Positions 43,706-56,753 of a stretch of DNA of 64,000 nt are shown in pieces. The position numbers and the translations under genes were made by a program. The DNA lies in NCBI GenBank assembly GCA_021030915.1, contig JAGEMR010000096.1, positions 56,969 to 120,968 of the forward strand, read 5' to 3'. The stretch's first letter is position 1. Each line of letters begins with the position of its first letter. The notes beneath the pieces are model-generated. The model ran no database searches and was not told the origin of the DNA. It saw only the letters and a program-made list of their open reading frames with translations. Source of the stretch: Astrothelium macrocarpum (taxonomy: Eukaryota; Ascomycota; Dothideomycetes; Trypetheliales; Trypetheliaceae).

Positions 43706-45450
43706 TTTGCACGAATCTGAAAGTGCAATTCACAAGCGGTAAGGAAAGGCAAGGTGACTGTCACCGTGTGGGCCCCGGCTGAGTTTTATAAAGTGGATTC
43801 CAGCATTCTGGAACCGGGGCAAGTGAAAGAAGGTGCCATCAAGCCTAGAATGATTTGCTTATCGGCTATCAACATCACAAGCAGGATGCAATCCTAGCGA
43901 CCGAGCTGCGCTAGCTTCAGTTACCATGCGACCATATCCACTGGCGCCCACTCTACCTGGCTCCTTTTCATGCACCTCACTAATCTGGTTTGCAAAAGGA
44001 ATATCAGCCGCGTCTTGAAATCGCTGATATCTGCCTTTTGCGCTCAAACGTAGTATCTAGACCCGTGGATAAGACGTCCGGCTATATCATTGTAGAGAAG
44101 TTGGGTCGCCAAAGAGAGATGCACTCGATTCCGTGTTATACCCCCATCCCTCGTCAATAGCCAAGTGCAGCGCTGTGGCCATTGGAGAGGCCGAGGCCAT
44201 TGAATGGAGAGCCTGTTCGATGACAGACACGCCAGGCGGTGATAAGGCAAGACAAGCTGTCGATCAGCAGCTCAGATTGAAGCAAAGCACGGTCCGTGTA
44301 GATATGGTGCGATAATGAAGGTTGATTGCGAGTCCTCTGAAGCGTGCTGCAAATTAAACAATGCGGGGATTGTTCTAGAAAACGACTGGGATTCACCATC
44401 GCTGCGCTGTCGCAGGGAGCATCCTAATAAGGAAAGTCTCTGATGGGCAGGACCAATGGCAGTCGATCTTGACGGGGACGAGCACGCGAGTACTTCCGAG
44501 GGCAGTTAGCAAGTGAAAGCATGGTGCACTGCAAAATCTGGTCGTGGTCGACGGAGGAATCCACATTAGAAGACCCTTTTGACTGCTGCCAAGTAGCCGC
44601 TCATCAGAAAGACCGTTCGAATTGTCGAGCATTGCCTCCAGATTGCTTCAGCAGGATTTGCAGCTAGCCGTGCTGGTCACTGACCACAGTTAGATCCTGG
44701 AGCCAAATGCTGCCGTCAAAGACCCCATTTAACCGAAAATTCTTATGCAGCGTTATGTAAGTTTGTGAACAAAAATTGGAACAAAAAGTTAAATATTTGC
44801 GGTATTTCCACTCGTACCTGGTATAGCATCGACACCATTCAAAGCGTAACTATGGGACCTACCTTCCTCGAGCTTTTAGCTTGAAAGAAGACCGTGGCGC
44901 TAAGAATTATCACCTCAGTCGGCGCATCGTTTTGCTTCGAGAATCATTGGAACCCCATGGTATTGCTCACAGGCGAGTCATTTTACCATCCTCAGTATGA
45001 GTCTGCTTGTAGAGATTGTTTGGTGTGATCTGTAGAATAATTGGATCACTGTATGAGGATGGTCTGTCACATGTCGCCTAGATATTGAATGGATAGGCAT
45101 GAAATTGGGAGTTCAGTCGGCTTTTATAAGCTGTTGGGCTCCATATCGTTAGTTGTGACTCATGTAATTGCTGGTACTCGGTGACGCTACTCGGTGCCAC
45201 CCCAGGGCAACTTTTGGCGAGGGAAGCACGACGAACAAGCCCATCCACCGAAATTCGACATTGTCGTCCATACTGACCTGGCTTTCCCACAAGATTTCAT
45301 CCCACAGCACACTGAACGTATCTGTCTTGAGCGCATCAGAATCTGGACGATTGAAAGGCCTTTGACTATCACGTGCATCCCTCAAATTAAGCTGCGCAGG
45401 ACTTTACGTGGATTCCTTCTACTCAACGTCCAAGGAACATCATCGTCAAT
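43706..45450. other. Long promoter region between divergent PTR2 and eIF2-gamma
   Basis: About 1.7 kb. Several frames of 60-128 codons exist on both strands (for example 45194-45580) but overlap each other and the real gene start. None is recognised. No tRNA found. Confidence 0.4.
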
Positions 45451-47107
45451 ATGGCGACAAACGGCAACTTGTCAGATGAAGAGTCGCCGCCGAGTTCGCC
45501 AGGACTTGATCCGAAGGATGACTTTTTACCAGAGGCAGACGACAGCGGCCTTCCAGAGCAAAAGCCAAAATCGGCCTTAAAGAAGTCTTCACAAGCCGAA
45601 CCGCCCGCTGTAGCTCGCCCAGAGCTACCGCCACAACCAGACCCAAAAGACCTCGATGTCTCAAAGCTGACACCGCTTTCTCCCGAGATTGTGCGTTTTC
45701 CAAACACCTTATGAAATGCAAGTGAACTTGGCGCTGACTCTGGCAGTAGATTGCACGGCAAGCTACCATCAACATCGGTACAATAGGACACGTCGCCCAC
45801 GGGAAATCTACGGTTGTCAAAGCTATATCAGGAGTGCAAACTGTTCGATTCAAGAACGAGTTGGAGAGAAACATCACCATTAAGCTTGGATATGCCAATG
45901 CAAAGGTCTACAAATGCGACAATGAAGAATGCCCCAGACCCACATGCTATCGAAGTTATAAGAGCGAAAAGGAGGTTGATCCTCCGTGCGAAAGACCCGG
46001 ATGTCCAGGCAGGTACCGGTTGTTGCGCCATGTCAGTTTTGTCGACTGTCCCGGACACGACATTCTCATGAGCACAATGTTGTCAGGAGCAGCAGTTATG
46101 GATGCAGCTTTGCTCCTTATCGCAGGCAATGAAACATGCCCTCAGCCACAAACGTCCGAACATCTGGCAGCAATTGAGATCATGAAGCTTAACCACATTA
46201 TCATCCTTCAAAACAAAGTTGACTTGATGCGTGAGGAAGCTGCAGACCAACATTACCAATCCATACTCAAATTTATTCGCGGTACAGCTGCAGACGGGTC
46301 TCCGATAATACCTATATCGGCGCAACTCAAGTTCAACATCGATGCGATCAATGAATTCCTCGTTTCCAAAATCCCAGTTCCTGTTCGAGACTTTACAGCT
46401 GCGCCTCATATGATCGTCATTCGATCATTTGATGTGAACAAACCTGGTGCGGAAATCGAAGAACTCAAAGGCGGTGTTGCTGGCGGTAGTATTCTCACAG
46501 GCGTGCTCAAACTTGGTGATGAGATCGAAATCAGACCGGGAATCGTTTCCAAGGACGAGCACGGCAAGATTCAATGCAGGCCAATCTACAGCCGGGTCGT
46601 CTCTCTGTTTGCTGAGCACAACGATCTCAAATTTGCCGTCCCTGGTGGACTTATTGGCGTTGGCACACGGGTCGACCCAACTCTCTGCAGAGCCGACCGT
46701 CTTGTCGGCTTCGTCCTAGGTATCAAAGGCCATCTTCCAAACATTTACACTGAGATTGAGGTGAACTATTTCCTGCTCCGTAGATTGCTGGGTGTCAAGA
46801 CTGCAGACGGCAAGCAGCAGAAAGTGAGCAAACTAACCAAGACCGAAGTTCTTATGGTCAACATTGGTAGCACAGCTACTGGAGCCAAAGTCATGGCTGT
46901 GAAAGCAGACATTGCTCGTTTGCAATTAACAAGTCCTGCTTGTACAGAGATTGGAGAGAAGGTTGCGTTGAGTAGACGGATTGACAAGCATTGGCGATTG
47001 ATTGGATGGTATGTTTCTGGATGCTTTTCTCCATGTGAATTGCTGCTGACATGAATCGCAGGGCCAACATCACGTCAGGCCAGACACTTGAGCCGTCAGC
47101 TGCCTAA
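45451..47107 (+). CDS. GCD11: Translation initiation factor eIF2 gamma subunit
   Basis: Exons 45451-45690, 45750-47008 and 47062-47107 give 514 residues. GTPase motifs are intact: GHVAHGKST (G1), DCPGHD (G3), NKVD (G4) and SAQ (G5). A four-Cys zinc knuckle lies between switch regions ([20 protein letters not shown]). Domains 2 and 3 follow ([35 protein letters not shown]). It forms the core of eIF2, binding GTP and initiator Met-tRNA. The acidic, Pro-rich N-terminal extension of about 80 residues is variable among fungi. The first intron acceptor (GCAGTAG) was set at TAG because an earlier CAG would introduce a stop. Confidence 0.95.
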
Positions 47108-47908
47108 GGAGGAAGTGAGATTCTTGCTTTGATTGATATTTTCAAGCATGGTGAATCCTCAGTTTTACGTATAGAAAATCAGGAACGGCACTGCGCTGTA
47201 CCAGTTGAAAGACTACATTACGTGAATGAGGCGTAATTCATGCAAAGCATTGGGCATAGAGTATGTGGCGTTTCCAAGGAACACAAAAAGCGCCTGTCCA
47301 TAGTTTGGCCAATCAGCAGTGGAAAGCTATAGATGGGCGATTAGCCTTTTCGTTATACGCGATCTGCATCAACATTCAAGCGTTGGACGAGAACAGTCGC
47401 TGCCAATCAACGGCCGACCATTGATTGTAGAGATGAGGGGGCTCAGCGAGGGACATGTTGCTTGAAGGCCGGCGCGCAATTGCGGAGATCAAATGCTTCC
47501 CGACAAAGTCTTGGCGCTGAGCGATGGACTCGGGAAAAGCACCATCATGCCGTACCCATTTTTCCCCTTTGTGCGGAGGCAAATCTTCGAGTCTAAATCC
47601 ATGGCGGCGGAAGCCAGAGTCATAGAGTCTAGCAGCACTTAGCAAAGCCGCCCTCTGCAGGGTTCCGATTGATACCTGCAACAACCAGATTGCATTTCCA
47701 CACAGCTGACTCGACAGTGCCCTCTACACCCTTTTCAATGCCCTCCCTAATGACAATACATCCCCTTTTACTGCTGCACATATCTAGAACTGATCCGCCC
47801 TGGCTGCCATTGAAGCCGCGTCGTTGATTGCCCAATCCCTATCAAGTTGTCGCTCTTCGAGCTGAACTTCCAACTGCCCGCAGAGGGAACCTGCAGTTCT
47901 CGCGACAC
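47108..47908. other. Intergenic, kinase promoter; weak antisense frames
   Basis: Two overlapping minus frames (47835-47629 and 47684-47376) look partly coding (LEDLPPHKGEKWVRHDG) but have no ATG-based model. Not called as a gene. Confidence 0.4.
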
Positions 47909-50770
47909 ATGCAGGCTACCAATGCGAGGTCCCAAGCTGAGCTTCAAGCGCAAAGAACGAAGGTACCTGTTCAGGACTGTGCCAATAAAGAGCTGTTACA
48001 CCGTCACTAACCTCCTGTCCCTCAGCTTACCAATTCCTACCACGAGCTGCTGAAGTAAGGGTCTCACAATCTGTTACATGTGTTGCGTGCGCATTTCTGA
48101 CTGTTCAAAGTGAATTTGCCTCGAAAGACCTGCGAACTGTTGGCAACTACCAACTTGGCAAGTTAATTGGAAAGGGCTCGTTTGGCAAGGTTTACTTGGC
48201 CTCGCACAAGCTTACAAATGGCTCCAAGGTGGGTATCGTTATTGCCAACACGAACTTCCAGCATTGAACTCCCTTTAGGTCGTGCTCAAGTCTGCTAACA
48301 AGACCGACCCCAACCTTGCCCGAGAAATTCATCACCATCGCCAATTCTTCCACCCGCATATCTGCAGACTCTACGAGGTTATCGTTACGGAAAACTTAGT
48401 ATGGCTCGTGCTGGAATATTGTCCAGGTAGATGAGATGGCCGAGTATGTTTGGAAGAGGCTAACGACTCAATTACTCAACTACAGGAGACGAGTTGTACA
48501 ACCACCTCATCGAACATGGACGGATGGAGCCGGTAAAGGTACAAAAGATCTTCACGCAATTGATTGGCGCTGTTTCATACGTACATAACAAATCCTGCGT
48601 ACATCGAGATTTAAAACTTGAGAACATACTTCTGGACAAGCATGGCAATGTGAAATTGGTCGATTTTGGCTTTACAAGGGAATATGAGGGAAAATCGAGT
48701 TATCTACAGACTTGGTGCGGAACTGTCTGTTACAGTGCACCAGAAATGCTCAAAGGCGAAAAGTATGCGGGCGAAAAGGTTGATGTTTGGAGTCTGGGGA
48801 TAATACTTTACGCTTTGCTTGTAGGCGAACTCCCTTATGACGAAGGCGATGACGATGCGGCGACCAAGGCAAAGATTCTCAAGGAAGAGCCTGTGTACCC
48901 CGAGACATTCCCTCAAAGCGCAAAAGAGCTATGCACTAGTCTCCTTTCCAAAAGACCTCTCCTCAGACCGTCACTAGCAGACATTCTCAAACACCCTTGG
49001 CTCGCTGATCATGCCCCTCAACAACAAGAGATTTTGAAAATACAACAGCCTCCTCCATTTACCACTGAGCTCGAAAAAAGTACCCTTCAAAGGATGCGTA
49101 GCGCTGGTGTGGATATTGACTTGGTCATTGAAAATGTTCTGGCTCAGCGATGTGATTCATTGGCGGGATGGTGGGCATTGCTGATCGAAAAGGAAGAGCG
49201 CAAAGAAAAGAGAAGACAGCGAAAGCGCAAAGAGAGGGAAGCAGAAGCAAAGAGCCTCCGACGTATTAGTGGAGCAAGTGGGAGGTTGATGACGCCGAGT
49301 CTGAAAGAAATTGATGAAGAAGGACAACATACTACACTAATCGGTGATCCCCCAAAGACTCGAGGGAGGAATATGCGACGAACCAGTAGCACTACAGCTG
49401 CGCCGGATTTGCCGCATGTACCTGAAGGAGGTTCGCGATCTCCAGATGCAACAAAACCATCTCCCATAGAAAAGACCACTCCTCGTTCTGCCAGCTCATC
49501 TCGATCACGACCTCCCCCTCCTCCGCCAAAAGATGTATACGTGAGACGCTCGAGCAATTTGCAAGTCGTGCAAACAAATCCAGATCTTCTAGGCACAAAT
49601 CCAACACCCAATGGCTTTGGTCCCAAGCGACGACGGAAGATGCAACAACCTTTTCTCCAACAACTCGCCTCTCTCAAATCCTGGTTCAAAGAATCCGCCA
49701 AACGCACCCGCTCCCCCAACCCCAAGCACCCCACGACCAACCTACAACACAACCGCATTCCCAGTCGCGCCTCTCAAGACCGCCTCCGCCGCACCTCCAC
49801 AGGCCCTCCACCCCACCACCGCCGCACCAGCACACCCCAGCGCCCCGACCTCCACGCGCGCTCCACCTTCCCCGCTCCGCACCACAGCCAACACCACCAG
49901 CACCACCAACAATCCCGCCCACGCGTCTCCACCACCTCCTCCACCTCCTCCCTCCAAAACGCCAGCGCCACAGCCAACAAACGCACCTCGCTCTCCCCCT
50001 CCCCACTAACCCCACACTCGTCCTTCCGCCGCTCCTCCGCAGGGCTCCGCGGCCGCAAATCCACCTCCTCCTCCGTCTCCTCCATCCGCAGCATCCACCA
50101 GCACCGCCACTCAGCCTCCAAAGCCAGCAGCACGTCGTCCGCGTCCGCGAGCCTCGCCTCGCCCTCCACCGCCTCCGCCGCCGCCGCCGCCAAACCCCAC
50201 GCCTCGCGCAGCCCGCACGCCTCCGTCAAGGTGCTGCCGTCGACCCCGACCACCTCCACCAGCTTCCCCGCAAACATCCGCATCGTGCGTGGCGGCGTGG
50301 GCGGCGAGTCCGCCGCCGCGTTCGGCGCGCTCGGTATGCCGCCCCCGGCGTCGCCGGGGCTGGTGTTTGCGAGGAGGAAGCGCACGCCGTTTAAGGGCCC
50401 GTTGCTGGTGCATCACGGCGCGAGTCCGACGGGGGGCGGGCGGGGGGGTGGAGGGGATGGCGCGGGCGGGAGTAGGAGTGGGAGTGTGCAGGGGAGAAGG
50501 AGTGGGGAGGTGATTGCGGAGGAGGATGAGGAGGAGGAGGAGATGATGGAGGAGATGGAGATGGAGGAGGATGGGGAGGAGGTTGAGGAGGTCGAGGCGT
50601 TTAGTCCCGTGGAGGCGGGGGATTTTGTCGAGATGGAGGAGGATGAGGGAGTAGGGGGGATGGGGATGAATGGGAGGGTGGAGGTGGGTGTTGTAGTGGA
50701 AGGGGAGCAGGAGAGAGAGGAGGATACGTTGCAGGCGGCTGTAGAGAAGGCAGCGGAGAAGGTAGGGTGA
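47909..50770 (+). CDS. Ser/Thr protein kinase with long disordered tail
   Basis: Exons 47909-47962, 48026-48054, 48111-48228, 48279-48426 and 48486-50770 close to about 877 residues. The start MQATNARSQAELQ leads into the kinase domain (about residues 35-300): glycine loop GKGSFGKVYLA, VVLKSANK lysine, HRDLKLENILL, DFGFTREY, CGTVCYSAPEML and WSLGIILYALL. It belongs to the CAMK/SNF1-like group; a more exact orthologue (for example Kin4-like) is not claimed. A coiled basic stretch (KEERKEKRRQRKRKERE) follows. About 500 low-complexity residues, Ser/Pro/His-rich and then Glu-rich, make up the tail. The DNA of the tail is very C-rich on this strand to about 50.3 kb and then G-rich to the stop. Confidence 0.9.
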
Positions 50771-51323
50771 GTTTGGTGATGTTTGGAGGGATGGGTTTGA
50801 AGTGATCTGGGTTTAATGAGGTTAATGCCGATTAGAGTTCGCTTTTAACGTGACCAAGGAATGACTAGGGACTCTTCGAGCGTCATTTCGTTTGTTCCAT
50901 ATCTTGTTGATGCTAATTGGCTGTCTCAGTTGCAAAGGGAAAAGGCTGCGTTTTAGTGCGCAATACGGATATACAAGGATGATTTCGAGTTGAAATTGTA
51001 TGGTTAGGTTTACTATTTTGTCTTTTGGTTTGCTGGGTCAGGTGGAGAAGATACCAAAAGTCTTATCATTAGCACGTTTGAGGGGACGGATGTCCATTTG
51101 TAATTGGTGTCCGGTTAGAACCGCTCCACTGAAATCGGTCACGCCCTACGGAATACAGCAAACCGAGTTGAGTCACCGGCCGTCATGCTTGTCCAAAATT
51201 CGCAAACATCTCTTTCTCTTCTTCTTACTCTCCAAGACTTTGAACTTTTCTAGTTGTAAAAAACTGTGGAAGTCGACTTTAGACATTACAATCCATCTAT
51301 TTGTTCATTGACAAGCAAACAAA
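50771..51323. other. Intergenic, MFS promoter
   Basis: 553 bp. A 103-codon plus frame ending at 51311 is not recognised and precedes the MFS start. Confidence 0.45.
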
Positions 51324-53115
51324 ATGTCGCTTGTACAGAGTTTACACTTGGAACTCACCAATTCAGCACAAAATGCACCAAGAAGTACCCCAACAGGCGG
51401 ATTCCAAGATACACGACAATATTCAACATCAATCGCCAATCCATCGCTGGACTCAGCCATAATAGAACCAGGAACGCCTCCGCAGCGGCGCGTATTCGAT
51501 GTTGCACCCTTGAATGTGATGGGCAAGACCCGCAAGACAGCCATAACAGTCCTCATAATTGGAAGCAATCTAGTGCAGGTATTCAGAAGACTGAATGAGC
51601 TTTGAATTTTACTAATGTTGGATTAGATGACATCAAATTTTGTTACTATTGGGGGAGGTCTTGTGCTCAGTCGATCGTTAGGAATTGATGACCCAAGCAA
51701 GGCCAATTGGATTGCTGCATCATATCCGTACGTTCATGCATACCCTGACTTTCGCAATCGAAATGAGTATTCATTGATAATATTCAAGTCTTACACAGGG
51801 GACATTTGTGTTGATGTCCGGCCGCCTTGGATCAGTCTACGGCCATAAGAATGTTCTCCTAATTGGTGGAGCCTGGTTCGTCCTCTGGTCCCTCATCAAT
51901 GGTTTCTGCGACTCTTTTCTCGTTTTCAATGTTGCCCGAGGCTTCACGGGTATCGGCGGTGCATTTATTCTACCCAACGCCGTCGCAATGCTGGCCATCA
52001 CAACACCTCCTGGAAGAATGCGTAACTTGAGTCTGGGTTTCTTTGCCGCAAGTGCACCTATTGGTGGCTGGCTTGGTGCCTTACTCGCTGGCATCTTCAC
52101 GCAATTCACCGAATGGAAATGGATCTTCTTTTGTCTTGCCATTGTAGGTTCTCTTGTGTTTGGTGCTCTTTGGTTCCTGTTTCCGCCTGAGAGACCGGTG
52201 GACCCACACGGTAAGATTGATTATGTTGGAGCAGCTCTTGGGACAGGTGCACTTATCCTCTTCAATTTTGTCTGGAATCAAGCTCCTGCCGTAGGCTGGT
52301 CGACGCCGTACGAGATAGGATTGCTTGTCACCTCGCTTGTCCTACTTGCCGGATTCATCCTATGGGAAAAGAAATTCGCCAAGGAGCCAATCATGCCGTT
52401 AGATATTTTCAAGGCTCCATCATTTGGAACTCTGGTTCTGGTTACATTGCTGTCTTACATGTCAGTTGGAACATCCTTGTGGTACATGATTGAGTGGCAG
52501 CAAATTCTACGGAATTGGTCTGTTTTGTCTTTTGCACTTGGATGGATTCCCTTTGGAGTATTCGCCATTGTCGCCGGGTTCGTTGCTGCCTGGCTTATTC
52601 CTAGACTTGGAGCCCAGTGGATTCTTGCTCTCGGTGCAGGCTCGATTCTATTGACCAACCTGCTCCTGACAACTATGCCTGAACAACAAAACTACTGGCC
52701 CCAAATGTTTCCGGCAACCGTGTTCATGGCATTTTGTCCAGATTTGGTCTACACGGCCGCTCAAATCATCGCTAGCAACAGTGTTAGACGACATCAACAG
52801 GGAATCGCGGGGTCTCTAATTGGGACACTGAATCTCTACGGCAACAGCTTGGGACTTGGCTTCGCTGGTACGGTTGAAGTAGAGACAAGCAGACATGGTC
52901 AACAGCTTGTCCGTGGGTACCGTTCTGCCCTTTGGTTTGGCGTTGGTATTGCGGCCCTTGCTCTCATCCTTGATATGGCTTTTGTGAGAATGGCCAAAGA
53001 TGACCGAGAAGGATGGACTGATGAGAATGATCGTGATCCAGCGGATGACGGCGTTGCAATGGTTTCCGGTGCTGCCTTCGAGTCTGAATTCCGCAGGACT
53101 ACATCGAGTACTTGA
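51324..53115 (+). CDS. MFS transporter, 14-helix drug:H+ antiporter type (DHA2)
   Basis: Exons 51324-51578, 51627-51727 and 51789-53115 give 560 residues. The cytoplasmic N-terminus is Ser/Thr/Pro-rich. Motif A of the superfamily is visible as SGRLGSVYGHKN after the second splice, and the antiporter region GFTGIGGAFILPNAVAML follows. A two-helix central insertion is consistent with 14 helices. It resembles fungal Atr1-type exporters of aminotriazole, borate or toxic compounds, but the substrate is unknown. The C-terminal tail is charged (DREGWTDENDRDPADD). Confidence 0.9.
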
Positions 53116-53278
53116 TGACCATTGTTCGCTGGACAGATCAGTTTGCAACCAAACTATCCGAATGACCCTGCTTGACCTTGAGAAGCACACATTTTATGGA
53201 ATCTAGGTTGTAAGTGAGCAAATGAAGAATTTGACGGTATGCAATGGTTAACGAGATGCTGTCTGCGAAGATGATGAG

Positions 53279-54300
53279 ATGCGTTTCGCGAGTCAACAAC
53301 CTGATGAAGGACCTGGACGTTACACAACGATAGAGGAAAAATTCGACCCATTCCTAGCGCTGAAACCTGGACCAGAATGTTACTACCTGGCTTGTGATTT
53401 TGCGCTCCTTCGCCACCTTAGTCATCATCTGTAATGTCGGTCTGAAGCTAAGATCAATATAAGGATTCCAAAGCTTCTCGAAGCATTCCAGATGCGGGAG
53501 AAGTACCGTAAGCTTCGTTGAATGTTACCTTGCTAAGAAAGAACTGGATCCTTTTGCGATTGGCTATTATCGGTCAGGCGGGCAAACACTACATTTTACC
53601 CTCCACCCATCGGAAGATCAAGACAGCGAGCGAGCGATTACTAAACTTTACGGAATGCCAAATCATCTGAGATCCAACATTGACCATCGGATGTACTAAA
53701 ATTGGGCAAACGACAAGGATTAATGGGGGCGAACTTGCTTTTGACAATCCAAACGTTACGGACGAGTTGTACATCGCACAAAAACGCTTTGGCCAGGCAG
53801 ACTCAACCTTTGTTGAAATTAAGGCCAACCACTACTATATGAAAAGATTTGTGTCATGTGGCTCAAGAAAGAAGTTTCTCCGACCGAGATTGGATCGTTA
53901 TACCAATCTAGACCGGCTGCATGGCATCCGCACATCCGGGAAGATCCTCGTGGCCGGGGGCCGAGTTCGAAGCGTAACTAAATGTCGCGTTCATGTCCGA
54001 ACGATGAGGTTGACGAACATGAAGCATCGGCGATCCGCTTTTGATAAGCAGAGTTTTCTTAGTGGCGGACGCCTTTATCTGAATGCTACCAATAGGCTGA
54101 TACAGTTGGGCAAAGTTGAAGTGCGACGCCACATGTTTCTGCTGTTGAACACCCCAGCCCTCACGTGCCGCCTCACTGTTGAGATGCTGGCTGATAGGAA
54201 AAGCTTTTTGGTTGCTCATGAACACCAGCTTCGACCGAATAGCACGGTCCCGACCGTCGAGCTTGGACTCGAGCCCCTCTCAGTCCAAAAAATGCAATAG
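53279..54300 (+). pseudogene. Decayed gene of unknown family
   Basis: Three coding-like segments lie in different plus frames: 53279-53430 (PGRYTTIEEKFDPFLALKPG), 53490-53697 (KKELDPFAIGYYRSGGQTLH) and 53697-54300 (NPNVTDELYIAQKRFGQADS). The first two can be joined by a normal 59-nt intron (GTAATG to TTCCAG). Between the second and third the sense breaks at about 53697 with a one-base frame change and a TAA, and no splice explains it. This suggests a recent frameshift. I do not recognise the family. The third segment could also be a separate gene. Confidence 0.45.
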
Positions 54301-54858
54301 TGACGTGAGTGAGTCAACTCTGTTAGCGAAAATAGGGCATGAACTATAGGTAACGTAATTGGTCCTTCAAGGTGCTTCAGCTCTTGGCACGGGATACTGG
54401 AGCATAATTTGTCCCACGTTATGCTGCATGTCAAGCGCAAGATGATTTACGCCTTGCCCAGGGCGGCAGAGGTGCCGCCGAATGTCTGAGCGCACCATTT
54501 GGCGGGCGGCCGCTAAGCGAGGCATTGCATTCCAGTCCCTCGCCGAAGACCTGGATGCACGGGTTTGGCCTCGCACGCTCGCAGGCGGCGGCGGCGACCG
54601 TTATCTGCACTATCTCCTCCTGGCTCCCATTCACACTGGCCAGCCGTGGCAGCCTAGCCTGGTTCTATCGTCAGAGTCACTCGCGATTCAAAAACCTCTC
54701 CTCACCTACATCACTGACTTTCTTCCTGCGTATCTACCTTGTGCTTTCCGAATACCTTATCGCTCCAGGAAACAGGACCCGTTCTTTGCATCAACCCACT
54801 TGACCTATTGATCAACAGCTCCTTTCTTTACTGGAACCAACAAGTGCTCGCAGTAAAC
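54301..54858. other. Amino-acid permease upstream region
   Basis: 558 bp including a G+C-rich patch at 54500-54600. Open frames here overlap and are not supported as genes. Confidence 0.45.
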
Positions 54859-56753
54859 ATGGGTGTGGAGGATCTCGAGAACGGTGTCGAGAAGACGTAT
54901 GAGGCCAGCGGTGAAGCTTTGGACAGTCCTCCACCTCCAGAATATGGCACATCTACTGGTGTCAATCAATCTATCGGCAGGCGATTCATAGACAGCTTCA
55001 AGAGGGATCCCAACTCAAAGGTGACTCCCGACGGAGTCGTAGGCGCAGATGGCCGCGTCTTCGATGCCTCACGCGCAGCAGCAGCAACCGCAGAATCTCC
55101 TCTCCAACGACATCTGAAGAGCCGTCACTTGCAAATGATTGCTATCGGAGGTTCGATCGGTAAGGTGTCAGATGCAATCAGAAAGAAGGACTACGTTCAC
55201 TAACTAAATGTGTAGGTACTGGTCTATTCGTCGGATCAGGCAAGGCATTAAACACTGGAGGGCCAGCCTCACTATTCCTCGCCTTTGTTCTTATCGGCAT
55301 GATGTTATACTGCACTGTGCACGCTCTTGGAGAGATGGCCGTTCTCTTTCCCGTTGCTGGTTCATTCTCTGCCTACTCAACCCGTTTCTTGGACCCGGCA
55401 TGGGGTTTTGCAATGGGCTGGAAGTAAGTTTTCTCGAGGATCTCTTCTGGATAACGATCAACTGACCGACCGTTTAGCTATGCTCTCCAATGGCTTGTCG
55501 TACTTCCCTTGGAAATTGTCGCAGCAACCCTCACCATTGAGTTTTGGAACCACGGCAAGATCAATAATGACGCATGGGTTTCCATCTTCTTGGTTTTAAT
55601 CATTGCCATCAACTTGTTCGGCGTCAAGGGCTACGGAGAGGCTGAATTTGTTTTTGCTATCATCAAGGTCGCTGCCATTATCGGATTCATCATTCTAGGC
55701 ATCATTCTAAACTGTGGAGGAGGTCCCCACGGCGGTTACATTGGTGGAAGATACTGGCATAATCCAGGCGCCTTTAACAATGGATTCAAAGGTCTCTGCA
55801 GTGTCTTCGTTACCGCGGCTTTCTCTTTTGCAGGAACTGAGCTTGTCGGTCTCGCTGCTGCTGAAACTGCTAATCCTCGCAAATCTCTCCCAACAGCAAT
55901 CAAGCAAGTCTTCTGGCGCATCACCCTCTTCTACGTCGTTTCGCTCACCCTTGTTGGTCTCTTAGTCCCGTACACGGATCCCCGTCTGCTTAGCGGTTCC
56001 AGTAGCGCTGATGCTACAGCATCACCTTTCGTCATTGCCATTGAAAATGCTGGAATCGACGGTCTCCCTTCTGTTTTCAATGTGGTGATCATGATTGCTG
56101 TGCTCTCTGTCGGAAACTCTTCTATTTATGGATCCTCCCGTACACTTGCGGCTCTTGCAGACCAAGGACAGAACTTTAAAATCTTCGGATATATTGATCG
56201 CAAAGGACGTCCGATTGTCTCAATCGCCTTTGCTTCGGCGCTCGGCTTTTTAGCATTCATTGCGGGTTCAAGTAAGCAGGAAACAGCGTTTAATTGGATG
56301 CTTGCGCTTTCCGGCCTCTCATCAATCTTTACCTGGGGATCTATTTGCTTAGCGCATATTCGTTTCCGTAAGGCCTGGCGTGTTCAAGGTCACTCTCTTG
56401 ATGAACTCGCTTTCCGCTCTCAGCCTGGCATCTTCGGCTCCTGGTACGGCTTCGTCTTCAACGTCCTCGTCCTTATAGCGCAGTTCTGGACTGGGTTTGC
56501 ACCGGTCGGATACGCTGCAAACACGCCTGCTGAAAATGCAAACAACTTCTTTCAGGCCTACCTTGCCGCCCCTATCGTCATCCTCTGCTACATCGGCTAC
56601 AAGATCTACTACCGCACACCATTCATGAGGACCCACAACATGGACTTGAAGACAGGCATCAGGGATCTCGATGTGGCTGAGCTAATTGCCGAAGAGAAAG
56701 CAGAGCGGGCGTCTTGGCCGCGGTGGAAGAAGATATACAAGTTCTTGTGTTGA
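54859..56753 (+). CDS. Amino-acid permease (YAT/APC superfamily)
   Basis: Exons 54859-55159, 55216-55423 and 55478-56753 give 594 residues, the typical length. A soluble N-terminus of about 85 residues precedes LKSRHLQMIAIGGSIGTGLF, the classic first-helix motif, whose last residues cross the first splice. GEMAVLFPVAGSFSAYSTRF and AFSFAGTELVGLAAAETANP are also diagnostic. Twelve membrane helices are expected. It is a plasma-membrane, proton-coupled importer like yeast Gap1 or Agp1; specificity cannot be read from the sequence. The C-terminus lacks obvious ubiquitination motifs apart from Lys in the tail (EEKAERASWPRWKKIYKFLC). Confidence 0.95.

Noticed and set aside
49144..50416. Several minus-strand frames of 100-204 codons
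   Set aside because: They are antisense to the low-complexity tail of the kinase and lack stops because of skewed composition.
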